Positions 1 through 12,300 of a DNA stretch of 64,000 bases are shown here, piece after piece; positions within the stretch are counted from its first letter, which is position 1, and each line of letters begins with the position of its first letter. The stretch is from assembly GCA_033239005.1 (NCBI GenBank), contig BSQZ01000011.1:1814001-1878000 (forward strand). The letters run 5' to 3'. The position numbers and the translations under genes were made by a program. Source of the stretch: Lamellibrachia satsuma (lineage: Eukaryota; Annelida; Polychaeta; Sabellida; Siboglinidae). The notes under the pieces are model-generated. The model had not been told where the DNA came from. It saw only the letters and a program-made list of their open reading frames with translations, and ran no database searches.

Positions 1-204
1 ATCTGTGACACAGAAACAACACGTGTTGACAATTTCAGTCATTTCTGATGCTCAGTGTTTGGTGGTGTCCAACAGAATATGCCTGAAATGCCGGATGGTC
101 CAATGACATTTTATCAGTACCGTATGTGAACTCTTACACATCACACACAATACAATATACATGCACAATGCATGCACAAACATGTGTACACACACTATGC
201 GTGC

Positions 205-236
205 ACTCACACACACACACACACACGCACACACAA
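205..236 (+). repeat. (CA)n microsatellite
   Basis: CA/CG-rich dinucleotide run upstream of exon w1. Confidence 0.9.
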
Positions 237-277
237 TCTTGTAAGTGTGTTGAGTAGAAGTTCTGTTGTGTATCCAG

Positions 278-397
278 GGAGCGTTGTCCGAGGCGTGGGC
301 GGAGGTGACCAAGGGTGCCGTAGCTGAGTCCATCTTGGCACTGACCAGACTGGACGGGTCACTGCAGTCTCCATCAGAGTTCATCAAGACACCCACA
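278..397 (+). CDS. MYCBP2: MYCBP2 exon w1
   Basis: Forty codons in phase 0, from GALSEAW to EFIKTPT. The acceptor is at 276-277 (TATCCAG) and the donor at 398 (GTACGT). The donor is the first unit of the 20-bp array that follows. This is the least conserved exon of the set; it is placed by frame continuity with the [11 protein letters not shown] exon. Confidence 0.8.
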
Positions 398-3300
398 GTA
401 CGTACCCAGTACCCCCAGTGAGTAGACAGTGCCCCCAGTAAGTACCCAGTACCCCCAGTGAGTAGACAGTGCCCCCAGTAAGTACCCAGTACCCCCAGTG
501 AGTAGACAGTGCCCCCAATAAGTACCCAGAACCCCCAGTGAGTAGACAGTGCCCCCAGTAAGTACCCAGTACCCCCAGTGAATAGACAGTGCCCCCAGTA
601 AGTACCCAGTACCCCCAGTGAGTAGACAGTGCCCCCAGTAAGTACCCAGTACTCACCACTACCATTGTGGAGGGATGAATGGTTGCAGGAGTATGGCATT
701 TAATTTCCTCTCAATATACAAAATGTTCGCTTGGAAATTAGTATAAACATGTGTAAATAAAGTTTATCAGTACGATGTGTGTGTCAATGCGGTGACGTGT
801 CTGTCCATGTCAATGAGTGATGTGTGACAGTACAAGTGTCCTGTGTCCACTACAGATGTGGCTGGCCCTGGCGTCCCTGTGTGTGCTGCATCCAGACCAT
901 GTGGAGCGTCTGTCGTCCGGCCAGTGGCACAGCTCAGGGGAACACGGGCCATCCAGGGTATGTATAGGCAACTAGTAGGTGGCGAGGTTATCCCACTCAG
1001 GGGAACACGGGCCATCCAGGGTATGTGTGGGCAACTAGTAGGTGGCGAGGTTATCCCACTCAGGGGAACACGGGCCATCCAGGGTATGTATGGGCAACTA
1101 GTAGGTGGCGAGGTTATCCCACTCAGGGGAACACGGGCCATCCAGGGTATGTATGGGCAACTAGTAGGTGGCGAGGTTATCCCACTCAGGGGAACACAGG
1201 CCATCCAGGGTATGTATGGGCAACTAGTAGGTGGCGAGGTTATCCTACTGTCAGCATATATACTTTCTAGTTAGAGCGAGCGTTGTTTCTTTCTTGCATT
1301 GTCATGCCTCAGATTATTTGTTATGCCATGGTGACAGGGCATATCGTGTTTTGTTTCATGAAACTTTATGGCTTTTTACCACCTTAAGGAGATAGAGAAA
1401 TATGTAAACAATTTAGTGGATATATGGTTTTGTATCAAACGTAGCATCTGATTAAATCAAGCATCTGAGCTATGATGTTGGACACAACGATAATGTTATG
1501 AATTTTTTGGCAAACAATATTTTACTTGAATATACGGATGTTCCAGTTTCTTGGATTGTTGTATGATGGCGTGTTACTAACCTCTCAAGTGTTACTAACC
1601 TCTCAAGTGTTATTAACCTCTCAAGAAACTTGGTTCAATTCTCTAAATATTTCAGCCAAATCAATCAGTAAGTCCACCGAGTCACTCAGCCAGTCTGCCA
1701 ACTCACTTGGCCAGTCCAACAGCTCAGTCCGCCAGCTTACTCAGCCAGTCCGCCGACTCACTCAGTCGGTCTATCGACTCGCTCAGCCAGTCCGATGACT
1801 CAGTGAGTCCACTGACTCAGTCTACCAATGAAAGCCGAATGAGGCATTAAAAAAATTCAGAGAATGCAAACAAGTTTCATGACAGGTAGATGTAATGTAA
1901 TATTTTACTTATTATTAATATTGTATGGTCAGTCAGTGTGAACTAATGTTCTATGTGGTCAGCCAACTTGTGAGAACCATGACGATGGAGAGACTCTGGC
2001 CATCATCCTGTGTGACCATTGCGGTAACCTGTGTGCCGACTGCGACCGATTCCTTCATCTCCATCGCAAGACACGCTCTCACCAGCGCCAGGTAGGTGGC
2101 GTCACATGGTCACACTTAAAGTCATAAAATCAACTTATATTCATTGTAACATCTTGACCATCCAAATATGTTTTAATAAACAACAGTTAATTTTTTATTT
2201 TACTGTTATCTGTATACGAATATCGATCTAGCCTTTCAGTGCAAATATATTTTAATAAACCACATTTAAATGTCAGGAATTCATGGGATTATGTGATGGG
2301 GGCATAACGCCCGTAAAACTGTTTCCTCCACAAACAATGTAAACACAATATTTGCCCGAAAACATTGAAATTAAACAGATCGAAAACAGTCAAATTATAT
2401 ATTTTAAACTGCGGTTCATTAAAACACACTTGTGCAGTGAAGATATTAGAATTAGATTTATAATAATTTATCAATTTTGGGAAATGTAAATGCCTACATA
2501 CAGGACATGGGAACTTGATTGTAAACTATAAAATGGGAGCTACTGTTCTTGGTACTACTGTAAAAGAAAAGGACTTAGGAGTTACAATAAGCGCTGATGT
2601 GAAAGTTTCAGAGCAGTGTGGTATTGCAGCTTCAAAGGGTAATCAAATTCTTAGATTGATTAGAAGAAACATAGCATACAAGGGAAAAAAGTTAATTATA
2701 CCTCTATATAAAGCAATAGTTAGACCTCATTTAGAATACTGTATACAAGCATGGAGACCATATCGTAAGAAGGATATAGATACGCTTGAACGCATACAAA
2801 GGAGAGCAACTAAAATGATTCCAGAACTTAGAGACCTTAGTTATGAAGAACGCCTGAAAGAATGTGGTTTAACAACTCTAGAGACAAGGAGGTTAAGAGG
2901 AGATCAGATTGAAGTTTTTAAGATATTGAATGGGTATGAAAATATTGATAGAAATATGTTTTTCTCACTCAAGAAGGATAGCAGAACTAGAGGACATGAG
3001 GTAAAATTAGTAAAGGATCAATGTAGATTGGACATCAGGAAGCACTCGTTCTCACAGAGGACAATAAATGAATGGAACAAACTGTCTACAGATTGTGTAA
3101 CTGCTAGCAGCGTGAATATGTTTAAAAACAAGGTTGACACATATATCAGGAGGGCGGGTTATAAGTAGGTGAACATTGTTGGACTCTCGATAAGCCAATG
3201 GCTTCCTTGTCCACTTGCCATCTGGGCCTTTGGCTTGGATGGCAAATCTTGTTAAATCTTGTTAAATATAGTTTATTCTATATAACAGATTTTACGGGAC

Positions 3301-6300
3301 AAAAAAGACTTTGTACCTTTGCGTTAATAATAATATAATAATAATAATAATAATTTTATTAAAATGGCAACTATAGCAGTTGAATTATACAATTGGCACA
3401 GTAAAACAACCAATGATAATAAATTAATTAAGAAAAAAATTAAGACAAGTTAAACAGTCGGCGAAGACATGTTTTCTTTATGAGAATAAAAAATATAATT
3501 TCAACACACTGGCATTTTTATTTTTTCTCTTACCATGCAGGTGTTCAAGGAGGAAGAGGAGGCCATTCGTGTGGACCTACACGAGGGATGCGGTCGCACA
3601 AAGCTCTTCTGGGTGATGGCTGTCGCTGATGCCAAGACCCACAAGGCTATGGTCGAGTTTAGGGAAGGCGCTAAAGGTAAAGCCAATATAAAAATAAAAT
3701 ATACTGCTGATGTATAGAAAACTATTAAAACATGTTTTTTTAAATTAGCCATTTTATAATCTGCTGATATGAACATTTGTGTATGCACATGTTATTGTTT
3801 TTTATTGTGTATGTAAATTTTTTATTACATATTATGGTAGGACTATTAAAAAATTCATGGACTAGATATACTACTGCTATTTAGAATAATTATTGTCTGT
3901 ATGATTATTAATATAATTACCATATTATCATAACTACCGTGTATGTAAAGCGCCTGAGAGTAATCTCGATTCATTGGGTTGTATATTTTATTACTAATAT
4001 TATGACGTTCAGAATGGTCCATATTCAGTTTGATCAGCCTAAAAAATTTACAACTTTTTAAATAGCACATTTAATAATTAAACTTTGGTATAAACAGGTC
4101 CAAGCATGACTTGCAGTATTTCTCATATTTTCTACTTTCGTGGTGCATGTGTAAAAATAAATTATTAATGAAGTTTGTATTATTTTACTTTAAATTTGGT
4201 CTCTATGTAATGACAACCCTATGTAGCATTTTTTATCACTCTACATAGAGTAAAATGTTATTTTATTTCAATGAATTGCTATTTATATGGTTCTTTGTTT
4301 TAGGTCGAGTAGGTGGCAACACTGGTGGCACCGGGGCGTGCCGATTCTGCGGTGCAGTTACCAATGCAGCAGTGCCCTCTATTGGTAACATTTGTTCAGA
4401 TCCGGAGTGTCAGGTACAGTGAAAATACTTGCATAAATTATGGAGAACCTTGCAGTGCCACAGCCACTGTCATATGCTAACTGGCTTAATGTCCCCACTA
4501 CCTACTGCTCTGTCTACCTTAATAATAACACTTCTGCGCCTAAATCCTGCAGCACCCGAGCTGAGACGTGCAGAAACATTAAGCATGATATCATGAACAG
4601 AGATGCACGTAAGTCATCATCATAATGAGGAACCGCTGAGGATTTAGGGTGGAAATCAAACCTTCCTATTCTTCTTTTCTCTCCCACTGGCCTAGCACCT
4701 GCTAGATTTGCATCAGTTAGTTTTGAATGTTGCATAAACTTGTAAATGCAACATGTTTACAGAATCTGTGCTATATATTTGATGTTATACCACTAAATTT
4801 CCTAACTTTTTTACATTTGTTGATATCATCTGACTGAACATGAACTTGTCATATACACTGAGGAGATATTGGTCCCAAGTGATCACACTAGTCCTAGCAT
4901 TACTGATCTCTCTCTCTCTCTCTCTGAGACGACGGCAAATATTTCCCACATGTATCATAGTCTAATCATCGTTATGTGCTCTTGTATGACCATGGATTCT
5001 AGATGTGATGGAATACATAGGCCTATGTCAAATTATTTCAAAAGTATTTATTTAATGTGATAAAGTACTTATATCATGTGACAGAGAACTTAAGTCATGT
5101 GATAGAGTAGTTATGCCACTTGATGAAATACCTTTATCATGTGATAAAGTACTTACGTTATGTGACAGAGCTTACGCCATGTGACAGAATTGGTATGCCA
5201 TATGATAAAATGCAAACTGTCATTTGATGGAGTACTTACGTCATGTAAAAAAAGTATTTCATGTGATACAATGTGTAGGCTAAAATTAACATTGTGGAAG
5301 GATCCATGAATTTAGAAGTATAATTTGCAGTCTTGACAAAATCCTTCACTGAGATGCTGTTTTCCGCATGGCTTCCAGATGCATGCTGAAAATGCATGCG
5401 TGTGCACGTTGGCATGTGGCCACCTGTGTCGCGGCGTGCGCAATGAGGAGCAATGTCTGCCTTGTCTGTACGGCTGTCGCCGGACGGACGGCACTGACAG
5501 CCGACTCAAGCAGGATGCTGATGACATGTGCATGGTCTGCTTCACTGAGGCCCTGGCCGCAGCCCCTTGCATACAGGTGAGGGGGTGCGGGTAAGGGGCG
5601 TGAGGGGGTGGGTAGGGTATAAAGTGGTACGGGTGTTGGAGAGCATGGTGTAAAGGGTGAGATAGGAAAGGACAAATGGTACAGGGTATGGTGAGAAAGT
5701 AGGGTGTGAGAGATGGGTTGTGATGAGGTACGGTGTGAGAGATAAGTTGTGATGAGGTAGGGTGTGAGAGATGGGTGGTGATGAGTTAGTGTGTGAGAGA
5801 TGGGTTGTGTTGAGGTATGGTGTGAGAGATGGGTTGTGATGAGGTAGGGTGTGAGAGATGGGTTGTGATGAGGTAGGGTGTGAGAGATGGGTTGTGATGA
5901 GGCAGGGTGTGAGAGATGGGTTGTGATGAGGTAGGGTATGAGAGATGGGTTGTGATGAGGTATGGTGTGAGAGATGGTTTGTGTTGAGGTAGTGTGTGAC
6001 AGATGGGTTGTGTTGAGGTATGGTGTGAGATGGGTTGTGTTGAGGTAGTGTGTGACAGATGGGTTGTGTTGAGGTATGGTGTGAGAGATAGGTTGTGTTG
6101 AAGTAGTGTGTGAGAGATGGGTGGTGGTGAGATAGTGTGTGAGAGATGGGTTGTGTTGAGGTATGGCGTGAGAGATGGGTTGTGATGAGGTAGTGTGTGA
6201 GAGATGGGTTGCGATGAGGTAGGGTGTGAGAGATGGGTGGTGATTAGGTAGGGTGTGAGAGATGGGTTGTGATGAGGTAGTGTGTGAGAGATGGGTTGCG

Positions 6301-9300
6301 ATGAGGTAGGGTGTGAGAGATGGGTTGTGATTAGGTAGGGTGTGAGAGATGGGTTGTGATTAGGTAGGGTGTGAGAGATGGGTTGTGATGAGGTAGGGTG
6401 TGAGAGATGGGTTAATAATAATAATAATAATAATTAGAGCACTTTTAGAGCGCCATGGATCCAGGTGACCCTGTTCAAAGGCGCTGACACAAACATAATT
6501 AAAAACAGTCACGATTATAATAGATAAATAAATAAAAACATAAAAAACAGCAAATCCAAGACATAGCACTAAAAGTCGAATAAATTTGACAGTTAAGAAT
6601 AATAAGCGCGTTTAAACAAGATAGTTTTTAAGAGTCTTTTAAAGGTGTATAGAGAGTCACATTTTCGCATCTCATGGGGAAGACTGTTCCACAGGCGAGG
6701 AGCAGCGATGCAGAAGGCACGATCACCATAATGGCGGAGATGTGCACTGCGTACAGTCAGAAGAGAGTCTGATGAGGATCGCAATGTTCTGCAGGGTTGG
6801 TAGAACTGGAGCAGGTCTGCGATGTAGCTCAGCGCAAGCAGATGAAGAGCTTTGAACGTCATCAGTAAGACCTTGTATTCAATACGGTACCGGACAGGAA
6901 GCCAATGGAGAGTCTTTAGGATGGATGTGATGTGGTCATAGCGACTGGCTCTGACCACAATGCGAGCTGCCACATTCTGGACTTTCTGCAGCTTGTCCAG
7001 TAACTGGTCAGGTACACCATAAAGGAGGCCATTTCCATAGTCCAGTCGCGATATGACAAGGGAGTGAACCAGGAGTTCAGTGGCATGTTGTGTCAAGCAA
7101 TCTCTGATGGAGCGAATCCGATGTAGGTGAAAGTATGCTACCTTGCACAGTTTCGACACTAGAGATTTCATGCTGAGCTCACTGTCAAACATCACTCCAG
7201 TGTTGCGAGCGACGGCAGTAGGCTGGAGGATGCTGTCACCAATGACGACATCAGTCAGACTGTGCTTGCTAGCCAAGCTCGGTGTAGTGATCACAAGCAC
7301 TTCAGTCTTATCGTCATTCATGCTTTTAGTTCTCCAATACATGTTTGGATGCGTGCCAGTGCAGCCATCTCATCATTGGTGTCCTTGATCTTAAATGGTG
7401 TCCTTGATCTCCCACACATGCTTGGATGCGTGCCAGTGCAGCCATCTCATCATTGGTGTCCTTGATCTTAAATGGTGTCCTTGATCTCCCATACATGCTT
7501 GGATGCGTGCCAGTGCAGCCATCTCATCATTGGTGTCCTTGATCTTAAATGGTGTCCTTGATCTCCCATACATGCTTGGATGTGTGCCAGTGCAGCCATC
7601 TCATCATTGGTGTCCTTGATCTTAAATGAGACATACAGTTGAGAATCATCAGCAAAGAGGTGAAAGTCAAGTCGATGCCACCTTACTATCTGCCCAATGG
7701 GTCCCGTGTAGAGTGTAAACAAAACTGGGCCAAGAACAGACCCCTGTGGCACTCCCTGCAGCAGCTCCAACGGGTCAGACTGGGTCTGGCCTAGGCAGAC
7801 AGTCTGACTCCTCGAAGTCAGGTATGACTCAAACCACTTGTGTGCGACGCCGATGACACCCGCGCTTCTCATGCAAGCCAACAGTAGTGTATGATCTACA
7901 GTGTCAAACGCCGCTGTCAGATCAAGTAGGAACAGCAAGACACCCCTCTTGTTGTCCAGGGTCATCAAGATATCATTCTGGATTCGCATCAATGCAGTTT
8001 CAGTACTGTGATTCGGTTTATAGGCAGATTGGAATTTTTCCTGCAGATTGTTGCGCGAGACGTGGTCAACAAGCCTGTTCAGCACTACCCTCTCTGTCAA
8101 CTTAGAGATAAAGGACAGATTAGAGACAGGTCGAAAGTTTTTCATGACATCTTTGTCCAATGAAGGCTTCTTGAGCAAAGGCGTCACAAGCTTGAGTTGT
8201 GATGAGGTAGGGTGTGAGAGATGGGTTGTGATGAGGTAGGATGTGAGAGATGGGTTGTGATGAGGTAGTGTGTGAGAGATGGGTTGTGATGAGGTAGGAT
8301 GTGAGAGATGGGTTGTGATGAGGTAGCGTGTGAGAGATGGGTTTGATGAGGTAGTAAGGTGAGGCGGCATGTGTGTAAGTGGGTTGGTAACTAGTGGGGT
8401 GTGAGGGTGGACTGTTTTTTCCTGTCAAATCTAGATTAGCGTGAACAAAATTATTCTAATGTGGTTTATGGCCCTGTTTGGGCCATTGAAACATGTACAC
8501 ATGTTGCCATTTGTGTTATTATATTCTGTCTGTTATATGATGCACATATTGACTAGTTAAGTGCACAATTTTATTATTTTAGCTCCAATGTGGCCATGTC
8601 TTTCATCTCCACTGCTGTCGCCGGGTCCTTGAGAATCGCTGGAACGGACCTCGAATTACGTTCAGTTTCTCAAAGTGTCCCATTTGCAAGGTAAGTTTGC
8701 AATCTCTCTCCTAGGTGCAATAACATTGTAACTGAAGCATGACCTGCATTCAAAGTCTTTAAGTCAGATTAGTAACCCATGCATATATATATATATATTG
8801 TGTATACGTCATGGGAACACAGATAGGGGAGCTACTGTACTGTTTTCTCAGTGTAGAAACAATGATATGTTACAGTAATAAGTTATAGTAAATAGGAACT
8901 ATAATAACTTTTCGGTTTTATCTGAAGACCTATCTTCGCTCATCATCTCTAGCTCCACAGTGTGTTCAGTCATCTGAAGACCTATCTTCGTTCATCCTCT
9001 CTAGCTCCACAATGTGTTCAGTCATCTGAAGACCTATCTTCACTCATCCTCTAGCTCCACAGTGTGTTCAGTCATCTGAAGACCTATCTTCACTCATCCT
9101 CTCTAGCTCCACAGTGTGTTCAGTCATCTGTTGACTGTTTTAAAAATGTATACCGATTTGAGATTGCCGAACCCTCTGGTTATGACGCTTCTTTGAGCTG
9201 AAGTTCTCATAAATTTTGGTGCAGTGAAAGTTATTGTGTCATAATTAACTGTTAGTCTGAACATTGACATTTGAAGGCTGACATAGACCACCCATCTCTG

Positions 9301-12300
9301 GCTGACCTCATCGAGCCGATTAGAGCATTGTTCGATGATGTCATGCGGAAAGCTTTGATGAGACTTGAATACGAAGGCCTACATAAGACAGAAGCAATCA
9401 CAGCCGTTGGTAACAGGTGTGTATCAGTTCACTGTATATACTGTTGCCTTGTCATAAATGTATTTGTCACCCTTTGCAATGTCTTTGTATTGTTTCACAT
9501 TTTGTTTAACACCATCAAGATTAACTGATTAGGAGTACTGTTAACTGCATTGTATCAATCGGGGAGGGAAATAATTGGCAAAGTAGATTTTATGCCAACA
9601 AAACCGGCAAAAATCATATAGAAATCAAGTAAAATAATCAAAACACATATTATCTCTCAGTGATGTCAACATGTGACAAACATGCCTACAAATAAGGTCT
9701 TGCAACAAACACCTTTCTGTACTTCCAAATAATCCACCAGGCGGAGTAGTGGTAACTGGAACCATGGAAGACCCAACCGAGAACTGTGCAGAACTGTGAA
9801 AACTAGAACCGTGACTGCTCAATTGATCAGGAATATCCCTGCAAACACATTAAATTTGTTAATTTATTTGTTGTGAAAAATGAAATCTAGAATAGCTATA
9901 GATAACTACAATATAAAACAATTAGTATGAAACATGATAAATGGTTGACATCCTTGTGATATTTGCAGGTTCTACAACGACCCAGCAGGCTTTGCGATGG
10001 AGCGCTACTCATACTATGTGTGCTACAAGTGTCAGAAGGCATATTACGGGGGTGAGGCACGCTGTGAAGACCAGGTGGCAGGCAGCGGGGAATACGACCC
10101 TTCGGAACTTGTGTGTGGAGCATGCTCAGACGTATCTCGAGCTCAGGTAGTTCTCAAGACAACATACTGTATTCTCTCGAGACTATATGCTGTATTCTCT
10201 CAAGACGATATACTGTATTCTCTCAAGACAAATACTGTATTCTCTCAAGACAATGTACTGTATTCTTTCAAGACGATATACTGTATTCTCTCAAGACTAC
10301 GTACTGTATTCTCTCAAGACAACATACTTTTTTTTCAAGACGACATACCGTATTCTCTCAAGACGACATACTGTATTCTCTCAAGACGACATACTGTGTT
10401 CTGTCAAGACGACATACTGTATTCTCTCAAGACAACGTACTGTATTCTCTCAAGACGACATACTGTATTCTCTCAAGAGAACGTACTGCATTCTTTCAAG
10501 ACGACATACTGTATTCTCTCAAGACAACGTACTGTATTCTCTCAAGACAACATACTGTATTCTCTCAAGACAACATACTGTATTCTCTCAAGACATACTG
10601 TATTCTCTCAAGACAACATATTGTATTCTCTAAAGACAACATACTGTATTCTCTCATGACAACATACTGCATTCTCTAAAGACAACATACTGTATTCTCT
10701 GAAGACAACATTTTGTATTCTCTAAAGACAACATACTGTATTCTCTCAAGACAACCTACTGTATTCTCACATGACAAAACATCCTGTATTCTCTCAAGAC
10801 AACGTACTGTATTCTCTAAAGACGACATACTGTATTCTCTAAAGACAACATACAGTATTCTCTAAAGACGACATACTGTATTCTCTAAAGACGATATACT
10901 GTATTCTCTCAAGATGACATACTGTATTCTCTAAAGACGACATACTGTATTCTCTAAAGACAACATACTGTATTCTCTAAAGACAACATACTGTATTCTC
11001 TAAAGACGACATACTGTATTCTCTCAAGACGACATACTGTATTCTCTAAAGACAACATACTGTATTCTCGAGACAACAACTGCACAATTATTTTGACAGT
11101 CCTCGAGGCATTTGGATTATCATTTCTAAGTTGATTACTTTTGTCATTAACTTTGTAATTATTTTTAAAATTTTGCAAAACCTTCAAAAGTATTCCAGTG
11201 TAATGATAGATTTGTTTGTTTGCTTGTTTTCTCAATTATTTTAATTCCACTCTGTTCCCCTAAGAATTTGTAATACCATAAAATGATTTGCCATGTCTTT
11301 GTAATAAAAAAATTAATTATTATTATTATTAATTAATTATTATTAAATATTGCAATATATACAATATTATTTAACAAGATTGCCATCCAAGGCAAAGGCC
11401 CAGATGGCAAGTGGGGAAGGAAGAAATTGGCTTATCGAGAGTCCAAACATTTTTCATCTATGTGTAACCCGCCCTTCTGAGATATGTGTAAAAAAAATTT
11501 TTACATATTCGCACTGCTAGCATTTACACAATCTGTTGATAATTTGTTCCATTCATTTATTGTCCTCTGTGAGAACGAGTACTTCTTGATATCCAATCTA
11601 CACTGATCTTTAACTATTTTTACCTGATGCACTGTAGTTCTACCATCTTGGATGAGAAAAAATTATTTCTATTAATATTTTCAAATCCATTCAGTATCTT
11701 AAAAACTTAAATTTGATCATCTCATAAAACTCCTCTAGGGTTTTAAACAATATTCTTTTAGGTGTTCTTCATAATTAAGGTCTCTCGGTTCTGTTGTGTG
11801 TAGGCATTTACATTTCCCAAAATTTAATAACATCAAATTTTTCAGACTGTTTAACTAATTTGTCTAGATCATTTTGTAAAAGTTGTTTATCACCATCATT
11901 TTTAACCTTTCTAAGCTCTTGTGTCATCGGCAAATTTTTTTACGTTGCTTGCTATGTTATCGTCCAAGTCATTGATATAGAATAAATCTGAATCTACTAT
12001 AACACGCTGTCTTCTGTCAGTCAGCCATTTTTCTATCTATTTTAAATACTTTTAAAAGTATTGCGTCCATGTCTGGTCCACATGGAGTTTATCTCAGTGT
12101 ATGACAATCTAAATCCCGAATGACGCCTTTGGTTTCAGATATGTCCGAAGCACGGCCTTGATTTCCTCGAGTATAAGTGTCACTTCTGTTGTTCTGTCGC
12201 CGTCTTCTTCTGCTTTGGCACCATCCACTTCTGTAACGGTTGCCATGACAACTTCCAGAGGATGACCAACATCCCAAAGAATGAACTACCACACTGCCCG

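Noticed and set aside
52..699. 215-aa minus-strand frame rich in [13 protein letters not shown]
   Set aside because: Translation of the 20/40-bp array, antisense to MYCBP2 exon w1.
843..1274. Coding extension of MYCBP2 exon w2 through the 63-bp array
   Set aside because: The array is open in two other frames, but the exon frame meets TAG seven codons after the donor; exon w3 also joins cleanly from 957.
5312..5675. Minus-strand frames opposite MYCBP2 exon w6
   Set aside because: Shadow frames; the plus-strand exon has family motifs and splice sites.
7468..8370. 300-aa minus-strand frame as a host gene
   Set aside because: It is LINE B reverse transcriptase fused to minisatellite translation at its start and a 77-bp repeat at its end.
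10113..10679. Three overlapping 150-220 aa frames with YCILSR/TVFSQD repeats
   Set aside because: Translations of the 23-bp array in a MYCBP2 intron. Only the first part of one frame (9969-10146) is real exon.
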